Source of the DNA: Pseudoxanthomonas sp. Root65
GTDB lineage: Bacteria > Pseudomonadota > Gammaproteobacteria > Xanthomonadales > Xanthomonadaceae
Length of the DNA stretch: 64,000 bases
Reading direction: 5' to 3'
NCBI RefSeq assembly: GCF_001427635.1
Contig: NZ_LMHA01000001.1
Span: 770,017 to 834,016 of the forward strand
Below are positions 37,986 to 46,379 of this stretch, piece by piece. The notes beneath the pieces were generated by a model. It did no database searches. It worked only from the letters and a program-made list of their open reading frames with translations, and was not told the DNA's origin. Position 1 is the stretch's first letter, and each line of letters begins with the position of its first letter. Position numbers and translations under genes: made by a program.

Positions 37986-38672
37986 TTACAACGCAAATCG
38001 CCGTGCCATCCAGTCACCCAGGTCACGGATTTCCTCCGCGCAGACCTGGTGCGCCATCGGATAGCGCTGCCACTGCACGTCGAAACCGAGCTCGCCCAGC
38101 ACGCGGGCACTCTGTTCTGCGTGCACCAGCGGGATCACCGGATCGCCGCTGCCATGCGCCATGAAGACCGGTTGCGCGGTGGCCGCCGGCTGCAGGTGGC
38201 CGGCGGCCTGTCCGGCGCCGGGCAGGTAGGTCGACAACGCGATCAGCCCCGCCAGCGGCACCTGCCGGCGCAGGCCGGCGGCCAGGGTGATGGCACCGCC
38301 CTGCGAGAAGCCGGCCAGCAGCAGGCGCTCCGGCGCGATGCCGCGCGCCTGCTCGCGTTCGATCAGTGCTTCCACCTGGACGATGGATTCCTCGATGCCG
38401 GCACTGTCCGCGCGGGTGGGGAAATCCATGCCGACGATGTCGTACCAGGCGCGCATGCGCACGCCGTTGTTGATGGTCACCGCACGCACCGGCGCATGCG
38501 GGAACACGAAGCGCAATGCCGGCCAGCCCGGCCGCACCAGTTCGGGCACCAGCGGCGCGAAATCATGGCCGTCGGCGCCCAGCCCGTGCAGCCACAGCAC
38601 GGACCACTGCGGCGCCGGGCCGGTTTCCTGTTCGACGGTATCGAGTACGGCGGAAGCGTGGGAAGTCGTCAT
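37986..38672 (-). CDS. Carboxylesterase/phospholipase-type alpha/beta hydrolase
   Basis: A 228-residue serine esterase of the EstB/acyl-protein-thioesterase family. It shows LWLHGLGADGHDF (oxyanion), GFSQGGAI (nucleophile serine), HGSGDPVIP (aspartate) and MAHQVC (histidine). There is no signal peptide, so it is cytosolic. Length and the FPHAPVRAVTINNG segment match this family. The substrate is probably short-chain esters or lysophospholipids. Confidence 0.9.
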   Translation of the reverse strand: MTTSHASAVLDTVEQETGPAPQWSVLWLHGLGADGHDFAPLVPELVRPGWPALRFVFPHAPVRAVTINNGVRMRAWYDIVGMDFPTRADSAGIEESIVQVEALIEREQARGIAPERLLLAGFSQGGAITLAAGLRRQVPLAGLIALSTYLPGAGQAAGHLQPAATAQPVFMAHGSGDPVIPLVHAEQSARVLGELGFDVQWQRYPMAHQVCAEEIRDLGDWMARRFAL

Positions 38673-38708
38673 GCCGCCATTCTGGCCGCAGACGCGCGCC
38701 GACACCAC

Positions 38709-39629
38709 TCAGCCGCCGCGGGCCTCACCGGCCGGCAGGCGGAACCGCACGGTGCGGCTGGAGGCGTGTGCCTGGCCGGTCGCCTCGAAGCGCCAGCGTT
38801 GCGCCACCGCGAGTGCCGAGGCATCGAACATGCCGTCCGCCGTCGACGACAGCAGGCGGACATCGCGCACGCTGCCATCGGGCTGGATGGTGAAGGCCAC
38901 TTCCGCCTGTCCTTCGATGCGCGCACGCAGTGCCGGCAGGGGATAGCGTGGCTGCGCATCCTGCAGCAACCGCGGCGTCGTCGTGCCCTGCGCGATGCGC
39001 GCTGCCGGCTGGGGCGTGCTGACCGGTCGGGGCGGTTCCTGCGCCGCGGTCGGCACGACCGGCGTAGACACGGGATCGGCTTGCGGCGCAGCCGTCGCGG
39101 TCATGGGCACGACGGCGGGTGGTGGCAACGCGGGCGTCGAAGCCACGGGTGCGGATGCCAGCGGTTGCACGGCCTCCTGAGCGACCGCCAGCTCCCGTGC
39201 CGCCTGTTCGCGCACGAGGGCGGCCACCGCGGTCCGCAACCGCGGCAGGGCCGGCGCACGGGCATCGATGCGCTCGATCAGTCCCTGCAGCCGCAGCGCC
39301 TCCGGCGCGTCACCGCGCGCGATCGCCTGCTCGGCGGCAATCAGCACGTACGGCTGCAGTTCGGCCAGTGCGGCCTGCGCGCGCGCCTGCTCCGGGGCCT
39401 GTGTGCGCGCGGCGAGATAATGTTCCACCGCATTGTCGCCCACGGGCGACAGCATCCGGCCGGCGGACAGTGCACGCGTCGCCCGCTCGTACGGCGTCGC
39501 GGGTTCGTCCCCGGTTGCGACGTCGATCGCCACCGCTTCTTCCCGGCTCGCCGCGGGTGCAGCCGCATCGCCGCACGCCGTCATCCCCAGAGCGATTCCC
39601 ACGCCCATCCACATCCACATCGTTTTCAT
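38709..39629 (-). CDS. TonB C-terminal-domain protein with lipoprotein-like N-terminus
   Basis: A 306-residue protein: signal with a lipobox-like MTAC at residues 16-19, a helical middle part (about 45-150), a Pro/Ala-rich linker (about 155-220), and a C-terminal TonB-type domain (QPRYPLPALRARIEGQAEV, VRDVRLLSS, ALAVAQRWRFE). Standard TonB proteins have an inner-membrane helix that contacts ExbBD; here the N-terminus resembles a lipoprotein signal instead. A role in energising outer-membrane transport is therefore uncertain. It is 36 nt upstream of the esterase gene. Confidence 0.82.
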   Translation of the reverse strand: MKTMWMWMGVGIALGMTACGDAAAPAASREEAVAIDVATGDEPATPYERATRALSAGRMLSPVGDNAVEHYLAARTQAPEQARAQAALAELQPYVLIAAEQAIARGDAPEALRLQGLIERIDARAPALPRLRTAVAALVREQAARELAVAQEAVQPLASAPVASTPALPPPAVVPMTATAAPQADPVSTPVVPTAAQEPPRPVSTPQPAARIAQGTTTPRLLQDAQPRYPLPALRARIEGQAEVAFTIQPDGSVRDVRLLSSTADGMFDASALAVAQRWRFEATGQAHASSRTVRFRLPAGEARGG

Positions 39630-39962
39630 GGCCACCCCTGTCCTGCGGTCGGCAAATCTAGGCGGCGTAGATGACGGGGATGCGTCAGCGGCATGGACGC
39701 CAACGGGGGCACCTGCGGGAGCCGGGGAGTCGGCCACGTCCCCCCCTCCCGGCTGCACCACCGTGGCGCATCTGGTCCACCGGTGCCATTGGAAGCGTTT
39801 GCAGGCGCGCCGGCGGCCCGCGCGCCTCGAAAACTCGGGTACAGTGAGATGATTCGGGGCCGATACCACTGCGTACCGTCCCCTTCGGGGCGGCTCAGCA
39901 GGGAATGCCGTAGCGGACCCTGTCCATCATGCGGCAACCGTTCTTTTGGGGAAGAACCGACC
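39630..39962. other. Divergent intergenic region, no gene seen
   Basis: These 333 bases separate the TonB-domain lipoprotein from the EAL protein. In-frame sequence upstream of the EAL gene is open but Pro/Gly/Arg-rich and not protein-like. A stem CCGTCCCC/GGGGCGG lies at about 39888-39904 in the likely leader of the EAL gene. No riboswitch consensus was recognised. Confidence 0.45.
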
Positions 39963-42167
39963 GTGAGGCCCACCGCCATCACCATGCCCTCGCACATCGT
40001 CGATGGCGATCCGGACGTGTCCTGGGTCATCGACCACAGCGACAACGCCATCGTCGTCTGCGACGATTCCGCGCGCATCACCTGGACCAACCAGGGCTTC
40101 ACGCGGATGCTGGGCTACACGCGGGAAGACGCGGTGGGACGCCGGCCCAGCGATTTCCTGGCCGGCCCGCATACCGATCCGGAAACGGTCGAATGGGTGC
40201 GCGGACAGCTGCACACGCAGCAGGGCTACCGCACCGAACTGCTGGTCTACGCCAAGAACGGCGTGCCGCTGTGGATCTCCGCCGTGGTGAACCCGGTCTT
40301 CGATCCCGAGCGCAACATCCGCTACCTGCTCGGCGTCTACACCGACATCACCCACAGCAAGCTGCACGAAGAAATGCACCGCAAGGTGCTGGGCGCCATC
40401 GTCCGCGAACAGCCGCTGCGGGACGTGCTGACGCTGATCTGCCGCGAGGTGGAGAAGGTCATGCCCGAAGCCGTCGCGTCGGTGATCGGCGTCGACGAAT
40501 ATGGCCGCCTGCGCCCGCTGGCTGCGCCCAGCCTGCCGGACGCCATCGCCTCGGTGATCGACGGCGAACTCGCCGGTCCGATGGTCGGCGCCTGCGGCTC
40601 GGCCGCATGGAGCGGGCAACCGGTGGAATGCCGCGACATCGAGCGCGACCCGCGCTGGCAGGCCTACAACGCGCCGTTCCTGGCGCTGGGCATCCGCGCG
40701 TGCTGGTCCAGCCCGATCAAGGACAACGACGGCCGCGTGCTGGGCACGTTCGCGCTGTACTACTGGGAAAACCGCGCGCCGGACGATTTCCACCAGCGCG
40801 TGGTCGATGTCTGCCTGCACCTGTGCGCGCTGGCGATGGAGCGCGAGCGCGCCCACGCCCGCATGCACCAGCTGTCGTTCTACGACACGCTGACCGGCCT
40901 GCCTAACCGCGCGCTGTTCAACAGCAAGGTGGAACAGATGCTGCTGGGCGCCGCCCGGCGCGACGCCCACGTGGCGCTGCTCTTCGTCGACATCGACCGC
41001 TTCAAGATCGTCAACGACACCCAGGGCCACACCGCCGGCGACATGCTGCTGCGCGAACTCGCCAAGCGGCTCGGCAGCGAACTGCGCGAGGGCGACGTGG
41101 TAGCGCGGCTGGCGGGCGACGAGTTCGTGCTGGCGGTGCCCGACCGCACCGCGGAGGAAGCCGCCAACCTCGCCGATCGCCTGATGGCGCGCCTGTCCGA
41201 GCCGGTCAGCGCCGGCCGCATGATGCTCACCCCGCAGGCCAGCGTGGGCGTGGCGATGTTCCCCTCCGACGGCTGGGACGTCGACTCGCTGGTGCGGCAT
41301 GCCGACATCGCCATGTACCGCGCCAAGTCCGAAGGCGGCGGGCGCATCGTGTTCTACAGCCTGGAAATGAACCAGGCGATGCAGGAGCGCCTGGCGCTGG
41401 AGAACGCCCTGCGCGAAGCGATCCGCAGCGGCCAGCTGCGCCTGCACTACCAGCCGCAGGTCGCGCTGGACGACGACGCCACGCTGCACGGCGTCGAAGC
41501 GCTGCTGCGCTGGCGGCACCCGGAGATCGGCGAGATCTCGCCCTCGACCTTCGTGCCGATGGCCGAGGAATGCGGCCTGATCGACGAACTGGGCCGCTGG
41601 ACGCTGGAGGAAGCCTGCACGCAGATGGCCGACTGGCGCCGTCGCGGCGTGCCGGTGCCGCGCGTCTCGGTCAACCTGTCGGCGATCAACTTCGAACAGC
41701 AGGACCTGCCCACCTTCATCGGCAACGTGCTGGGCAAGTGCGGGCTGTCGCCCGACCACCTGATGGTCGAGGTGACCGAAAGCGTGATGCTGGCGCAGAA
41801 GCCTGAAGTGCTGGCGAATATCGATGCGATCCACCGGATGGGCGTCAGCCTGTCGATCGACGATTTCGGCACCGGCTACTCCAGCCTGAGCCATCTGCAC
41901 CGCCTGCCGATCAGCGAACTGAAGCTGGACATGAGCTTCGTCCGCGACCTGGAGCACAGCGAGTCCGCGCGCGCACTGACCACCTCGATCCTGCGCATCG
42001 GCGAGAGCCTGTCCCTGAAAGTGGTGGCGGAGGGCGTGGAGAACGCCGCCCAGCGCGCCGTGCTGGCTTCGCTCAACTGCGACCTGCTGCAGGGCTACTA
42101 CGTCTCCCGTCCGCTCTCGCCGCACTCGCTGGAGCGCTGGGTCAGCCTGCAACCGCCGGCCGAGTGA
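39963..42167 (+). CDS. PAS-GAF-GGDEF-EAL cyclic-di-GMP phosphodiesterase (DosP-like)
   Basis: A 734-residue signalling protein. PAS domain (about 20-140, TNQGFTRMLGYTREDAVG), GAF domain (about 150-300), GGDEF domain with AGDEF in place of GGDEF (about 385) and EAL domain. The EAL domain keeps its catalytic set: EAL (about 512), NLSAINF, EVTES, DDFGTGYSSL, a KLD lysine and LLQGYYVSRP. It should therefore hydrolyse cyclic di-GMP, with the GGDEF domain possibly regulatory. The GTG at 39963 lies ten bases after GGGGA; an ATG at 39984 is the alternative. Confidence 0.9.
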   Translation: MRPTAITMPSHIVDGDPDVSWVIDHSDNAIVVCDDSARITWTNQGFTRMLGYTREDAVGRRPSDFLAGPHTDPETVEWVRGQLHTQQGYRTELLVYAKNGVPLWISAVVNPVFDPERNIRYLLGVYTDITHSKLHEEMHRKVLGAIVREQPLRDVLTLICREVEKVMPEAVASVIGVDEYGRLRPLAAPSLPDAIASVIDGELAGPMVGACGSAAWSGQPVECRDIERDPRWQAYNAPFLALGIRACWSSPIKDNDGRVLGTFALYYWENRAPDDFHQRVVDVCLHLCALAMERERAHARMHQLSFYDTLTGLPNRALFNSKVEQMLLGAARRDAHVALLFVDIDRFKIVNDTQGHTAGDMLLRELAKRLGSELREGDVVARLAGDEFVLAVPDRTAEEAANLADRLMARLSEPVSAGRMMLTPQASVGVAMFPSDGWDVDSLVRHADIAMYRAKSEGGGRIVFYSLEMNQAMQERLALENALREAIRSGQLRLHYQPQVALDDDATLHGVEALLRWRHPEIGEISPSTFVPMAEECGLIDELGRWTLEEACTQMADWRRRGVPVPRVSVNLSAINFEQQDLPTFIGNVLGKCGLSPDHLMVEVTESVMLAQKPEVLANIDAIHRMGVSLSIDDFGTGYSSLSHLHRLPISELKLDMSFVRDLEHSESARALTTSILRIGESLSLKVVAEGVENAAQRAVLASLNCDLLQGYYVSRPLSPHSLERWVSLQPPAE

Positions 42168-42993
42168 GGGCCGGGCTTCCTGCATCGTCCAGCAGGAAGT
42201 CGAGCGCTTCGCCGCACGGGGCCGCCAGCCGGAACTGCAGCAGATCATCGGCGCGCGTGCGACCCAGGCCTACCGCCGCCACCGGCAGCCCCAGGCGGAC
42301 AGCCGCGTGCACAAAGCGCAGCCCCGAATAGACCATCAGCGACGAACCGACGACCAGCATGGCGTCGGCGTGCCCGAGGTGCGTCATCGCGGTCTCGACA
42401 CGCAGCCGCGGCACGTTCTCGCCGAAGAACACCACGTCCGGCTTGAGCAGTCCGCCGCAGGCCTCGCAGGCGGGCACCTCGAACGTGCCGAAGTCCCGGC
42501 CCTCCAGATCGGCGTCGCCGTCCGGCGCCGTACCCGCGTCCAGCGACAGCCACGCCGGATTGGCCTGCGCCAGCCGCTGTTGCAGCTGCGCACGGCCTGA
42601 TACCGCAGCGCAGCCCAGGCAGACGACCCCGCCGAGCCGCCCGTGCAGGTCGATCACCGACACGCTGCCGGCGGCCTGGTGCAGGCCGTCCACGTTCTGG
42701 GTCAGCAGCACTTCGCAACCGCCCTTGGCTTCCAGCGCCGCCAGGGCGACATGCGCCGCATTCGGCCGCGCCGCGGCGACGCGCGGCCATCCGAGCAGGC
42801 TGCGCGCCCAGTAGCGCTGGCGTGTGGCGCGATCGCCGACGAAGGCCTGGTAGGTCACCGGCGGCGTGCGCTTCCAGGCGCCCTGCTCGTCCCGGTAGTC
42901 GGGGATGCCGGACGCGGTACTGCAGCCGGCGCCGGTCAGCACGAACAGGCGCCGGTGCGCCGAAACGAAGTCTTCCAGTCGCGTGTCGATCAT
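42142..42993 (-). CDS. SIR2-family NAD-dependent protein deacylase (class II)
   Basis: A 283-residue sirtuin that removes acyl groups from lysines using NAD. It has GAGCSTASGIPDYR (NAD site), TQNVDGLHQ, the catalytic histidine in DLHGRL, two zinc cysteine pairs (CLGC, CEACGG) and GSSLMVYSG. The zinc domain and the GAGCST variant fit SIRT4-like class II rather than CobB class III. Its 3' end overlaps the convergent EAL gene by 26 nt. Confidence 0.92.
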   Translation of the reverse strand: MIDTRLEDFVSAHRRLFVLTGAGCSTASGIPDYRDEQGAWKRTPPVTYQAFVGDRATRQRYWARSLLGWPRVAAARPNAAHVALAALEAKGGCEVLLTQNVDGLHQAAGSVSVIDLHGRLGGVVCLGCAAVSGRAQLQQRLAQANPAWLSLDAGTAPDGDADLEGRDFGTFEVPACEACGGLLKPDVVFFGENVPRLRVETAMTHLGHADAMLVVGSSLMVYSGLRFVHAAVRLGLPVAAVGLGRTRADDLLQFRLAAPCGEALDFLLDDAGSPALTRPAVAG

Positions 42994-43027
42994 GCCGGCA
43001 GCATAGGCCATGCCGCGCCGGCGTGGC

Positions 43028-44533
43028 TCAGGGCTTCGGCGCGGGACAGTAGCTGCGCAGGTAGTCCATGTGGGCCGGCATCTGCCTGGCCGTGTCCAGG
43101 ACATTGCGGCGGATGTCGTCGAGGAAACGTTGCAGGTCCGCCGGCGACATCACGTCCGCAGTCGGGTGGTAGCGCTTCGGCACGATGCCCTGGCCCATCA
43201 TCACCTGGATCCAGGAATTCTCGCCGAACAGTTCGCCGGGAACATGGAACACGGTGCCGGTCTCGCGGAACAGGTCGATGCGATGCCGCAGCGTGGACGG
43301 GATTTCCATCTCGGCGATCTCGCGCCAGTACGGCGAGTCGCGCCGGTCGCTGACCTTGTAGTGCATGATCACGAAGTCGCGGACATGCTGCAGCTCTTCG
43401 TCCAGACGCGCGTTGTACTCGTCGATCGCCGGCTGGGTGATGGTGTGCGGAAACGTCTGCAGCAGGCGCACGATGCCGCGCTGGATCAGGTGGATGGTGG
43501 TCGATTCCAGCGGCTCGATGAAACTGCCGGCCAGGCCGAGCGCCACGCAGTTCTTCGCCCAGCACTGCTGGCGCTGGCCGGGCTGGAAGCGGATCGGCCA
43601 CGGCTGCTTGATCACCTCGCCCTCGACGCTCGACAGGAACTGCTCGCGCGCCTCGTCGTCGCTGATGTGCCGGCTGGAATACACGATGCCGTTGCCGACC
43701 CGGTGTTGCAGCGGGATGCGCCACTGCCAGCCGGCCGTGCCCGCGATGGCGCGCGTATACGGCACGGCATCGCGCACGGCGGTGGTCTGCGTGGCCAGCG
43801 CGCTGTCGTTGAACAGCCACTGCGACCAGTCGGTGTAGCCCACGCCCAGCGCCTTGCCGATCAGCAGGGCACGGAAGCCGGTGCAGTCGATGAACAGGTC
43901 GCCTTCGATCACCTCGCCACGCTCGAGCTTGATCGAGGAGATGCACCCCTCGGCGTCGGTGGCCACGTCGACGATCTTCCCCTCCACGCGCTTGCAGCCG
44001 TGGCGCGCGCTGAAGTCGCGCAGGAACCGCGCGTAGAGCGCGGCATCCATGTGGTAAGCGTAATTGACGTGGTAGCGCGGCAGGTGCGAGAAGCGGTCCT
44101 GCAGCGCCGCCTGCAGTTCGATGCAGTAGTCGCTGTACTCGCTGGCCAGGCCTTCGGCGCGTCCACGCAGCCAGAAATGCTGGAAGCCCGCCGACCAGTG
44201 GTCCTTGCCGCTGATGCCGAACGAGTGGATATAGCGATGGTCGACGTCCTTCCAGTTCTCGAAGGAGATGCCGAGCTTCACCGTGCCCTGCACGGCGGAC
44301 ATGAAGTCCTGTTCCTTGATATCGAGCAGGCGGTGGAAGACCACCAGGGTCGGAATCGTCGCTTCGCCCACGCCGACGGTGCCGATCTCTTCGGACTCCA
44401 CCAGGGTGATGTCGAGCACCTTGCCCAGGGTCTTCGACAGTGCGGCGGCGGCCATCCAGCCCGCGGTGCCGCCACCGGCGATGACCACGCGCTTGACGGG
44501 ACGGGGGGTGGCGACGGGTTCTGGCGTTTGCAT
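43028..44533 (-). CDS. Flavin-dependent tryptophan-halogenase-family protein
   Basis: A 501-residue FADH2-dependent halogenase-like enzyme. It has the FAD motif GGGTAGWMAAA (about 20-30), GVGEATIPT, the candidate catalytic lysine K86 (GTVKLG), the family motif W269-x-W-x-I-P, and a glutamate E343 in EPLEST that would match PrnA E346. All residues thought to form and use the chloramine/hypohalous acid are present. Related Xanthomonas and Brevundimonas enzymes halogenate indoles in vitro, but the natural substrate is unknown. It is the last gene of the TonB receptor-SapC-cupin operon, 10 nt from the cupin gene. Confidence 0.9.
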   Translation of the reverse strand: MQTPEPVATPRPVKRVVIAGGGTAGWMAAAALSKTLGKVLDITLVESEEIGTVGVGEATIPTLVVFHRLLDIKEQDFMSAVQGTVKLGISFENWKDVDHRYIHSFGISGKDHWSAGFQHFWLRGRAEGLASEYSDYCIELQAALQDRFSHLPRYHVNYAYHMDAALYARFLRDFSARHGCKRVEGKIVDVATDAEGCISSIKLERGEVIEGDLFIDCTGFRALLIGKALGVGYTDWSQWLFNDSALATQTTAVRDAVPYTRAIAGTAGWQWRIPLQHRVGNGIVYSSRHISDDEAREQFLSSVEGEVIKQPWPIRFQPGQRQQCWAKNCVALGLAGSFIEPLESTTIHLIQRGIVRLLQTFPHTITQPAIDEYNARLDEELQHVRDFVIMHYKVSDRRDSPYWREIAEMEIPSTLRHRIDLFRETGTVFHVPGELFGENSWIQVMMGQGIVPKRYHPTADVMSPADLQRFLDDIRRNVLDTARQMPAHMDYLRSYCPAPKP

Positions 44534-44543
44534 GCGGTGGGCT

Positions 44544-45563
44544 CTATCGGTTCAGGCGCTGCACGAGCAGCGCACGCAGGTGGCGGACACGGTCTTCGTC
44601 GAGCGACGCCAGCACGCGCCGCGCGGATTCCGGAATATGGCCGGCGTCGACGGCCTCGTCGTAGCCGAACACGTAATGGTCGAACACGTCCTTCCAGATG
44701 GCGCGCTCGTGCGGCGGAAGGTCGCGCAGGCTGGTGATCGCCAACATCAGCGCATTCATCGGCGTGTCCATCCACGCGGGCGAACGACGCCACCAGTAGT
44801 TCACCAGCACATTGAAGGGTTCCAGGCCCTCCATGTGATGCCACCACATGGAAGGAATGAACACGGCATCGCCGGGCGCGAGCACCGCAGTGCGTGCATG
44901 ACGCATCGCTTCGGCAAAGCGGGGAAAGCGCTGCAGATCCGGCGCGGCGAAATCGACCAGGCTCACCGCCTGTCCCGCCGGCGTGTGATCGAGCGGACCG
45001 ATGTAGAGGTTTTCCAACTGATCCGGCGGGAACAGCGTCACCCGTCGCCGACCCACCACCACGCAGGCCAGGTTGTCCGGCACGTCCTGGTGTGCCGCGA
45101 TACGGCTGCGGTTGCCGATCCAGATGCTGGCCAACGGATCGCGCGCCCCCAGATCCATCGGATTCTCTGCGCGGAATCCTGGCAGGAAAGTATCCAGCGT
45201 GGTCGAGGCGATGTAGATCGAAGGCGGCGCGGACGTATCGAGATACTTGCGCAGGGTATCCAGCGCGACCGTCAGCGGCACCTCTTCGCGCCGGAAATTG
45301 AAACCGCTCAGGTCGTCGTTGTAGAAGACACGCCCGCCGGCCTCCGGTGGTGCCACCGTGGCGACGACGGGCATGCTGCCGTGGTCGAACCGCTTGAGAT
45401 ACGCGATCGCATCGTGCGCGGATGCGTGCGCCGCGCGCACGGCGGGCCATGCCGATGCCAGGCCGCGCAGCACCACGGGACGGCTCCCCGACAGCAACGA
45501 TTCCGGTACGGCGGCGGGGTCGTACCCGCTCACCTCTTCGATGGCATCAGGCTGCGGCAGCAC
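44544..45563 (-). CDS. JmjC/cupin_8-like Fe(II)/2-oxoglutarate oxygenase
   Basis: A 339-residue cupin-like protein. The iron facial triad is visible as H158-x-D160 (AAHQD) and a histidine in SMWWHHME (242/243), with LASIWIGNRSR before the first motif as in FIH-type hydroxylases. It likely hydroxylates a protein or small molecule using 2-oxoglutarate. The gene overlaps the SapC gene by 17 nt. Such cupins recur beside SapC and tryptophan halogenases near TonB receptors. Confidence 0.88.
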   Translation of the reverse strand: MLPQPDAIEEVSGYDPAAVPESLLSGSRPVVLRGLASAWPAVRAAHASAHDAIAYLKRFDHGSMPVVATVAPPEAGGRVFYNDDLSGFNFRREEVPLTVALDTLRKYLDTSAPPSIYIASTTLDTFLPGFRAENPMDLGARDPLASIWIGNRSRIAAHQDVPDNLACVVVGRRRVTLFPPDQLENLYIGPLDHTPAGQAVSLVDFAAPDLQRFPRFAEAMRHARTAVLAPGDAVFIPSMWWHHMEGLEPFNVLVNYWWRRSPAWMDTPMNALMLAITSLRDLPPHERAIWKDVFDHYVFGYDEAVDAGHIPESARRVLASLDEDRVRHLRALLVQRLNR

Positions 45564-46254
45564 GACGTCGATTGGTCCGTTCGATCAGGTCGCGGAAGCG
45601 CGACATCGAGGCCAGCACCATGTAGATGGGCAACAGGTAGCCCTCGTGCGCCAGCCGTTCCAGCGCCGCGCCCGGCAATGCCTGCAGGCGCGCTTCGTCG
45701 ATCGTGTGGAAGCCGGCCAGGCGATTATGCGAGCCGTCGTCCAGCTTCACGTCCAGTACGAACGACTCCAGCAGTCCGTGCTGCAACAACGCGTCGATGA
45801 AGGCGGGTGTGGCCATCACACCGTCATGCAGGGCCAGCAGCACGGACTTGACGCGCTCGAGGTATTCGGTGGCGACGCCATGGTCGTGGAAGAGCGTCTC
45901 ACCGCCGTCCGTGGTGACGCGCGGATGCTCCAGGTCGACGTGCAGCAGGCGCTCCTCGCCCGAAACGCCGACGAGAAACGGCTGCCGCCGGATCGACAGC
46001 GGCACGTAGGTCGCATCCCAACGCGCGCCGTCGAGGAAGAGGTTGTCGCCATCCTCCAGTCCGAACAGCGCAAGCGGTACGAAGCGGCCCTCGCCATCGC
46101 GGGCGAACACGATCGGATAGTGCGCCTGCACGTCACGGAACTCGGCGGGGAACGTCAGCGCACGCATGACCGCATCGCCGAGTGCCGCGCCGTGTCCGGC
46201 GTGCACGCGCAGCGTGCGATGTTCGACGTTGTTCAACAGCACATGCTGGCTCAT
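45547..46254 (-). CDS. SapC family protein
   Basis: A 235-residue protein of the SapC family, named after a Campylobacter S-layer protein secretion factor. It shows LTFPAEFRDVQAHYPIVF, LFGLEDGDNLFLDG, Y-V-P-L-S-IRRQPF and a C-terminal HEGYLLPIYMVLASMSRFRDLI. It has no signal peptide. Role in this context is unknown; it is nearly always found with TonB receptors, cupins and halogenases in Caulobacter and Xanthomonas relatives. Confidence 0.9.
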   Translation of the reverse strand: MSQHVLLNNVEHRTLRVHAGHGAALGDAVMRALTFPAEFRDVQAHYPIVFARDGEGRFVPLALFGLEDGDNLFLDGARWDATYVPLSIRRQPFLVGVSGEERLLHVDLEHPRVTTDGGETLFHDHGVATEYLERVKSVLLALHDGVMATPAFIDALLQHGLLESFVLDVKLDDGSHNRLAGFHTIDEARLQALPGAALERLAHEGYLLPIYMVLASMSRFRDLIERTNRRRAAAA

Positions 46255-46379
46255 CGGCTCTCGCAGGCTATCTGTAATGAGAAGCGCAGCCCCCGGGCAT
46301 CGTGCCCGAACGGATGGCACAAAGAAAGACGGAGCCGCCGGACACGCCGACGACTCCGCCCTGGATCACGCAGCAAGGA

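Noticed and set aside
39840..39962. Possible cyclic-di-GMP (GEMM) riboswitch before the EAL gene
   Set aside because: A small GC stem is present but the conserved GEMM cores and tetraloop arrangement were not found.
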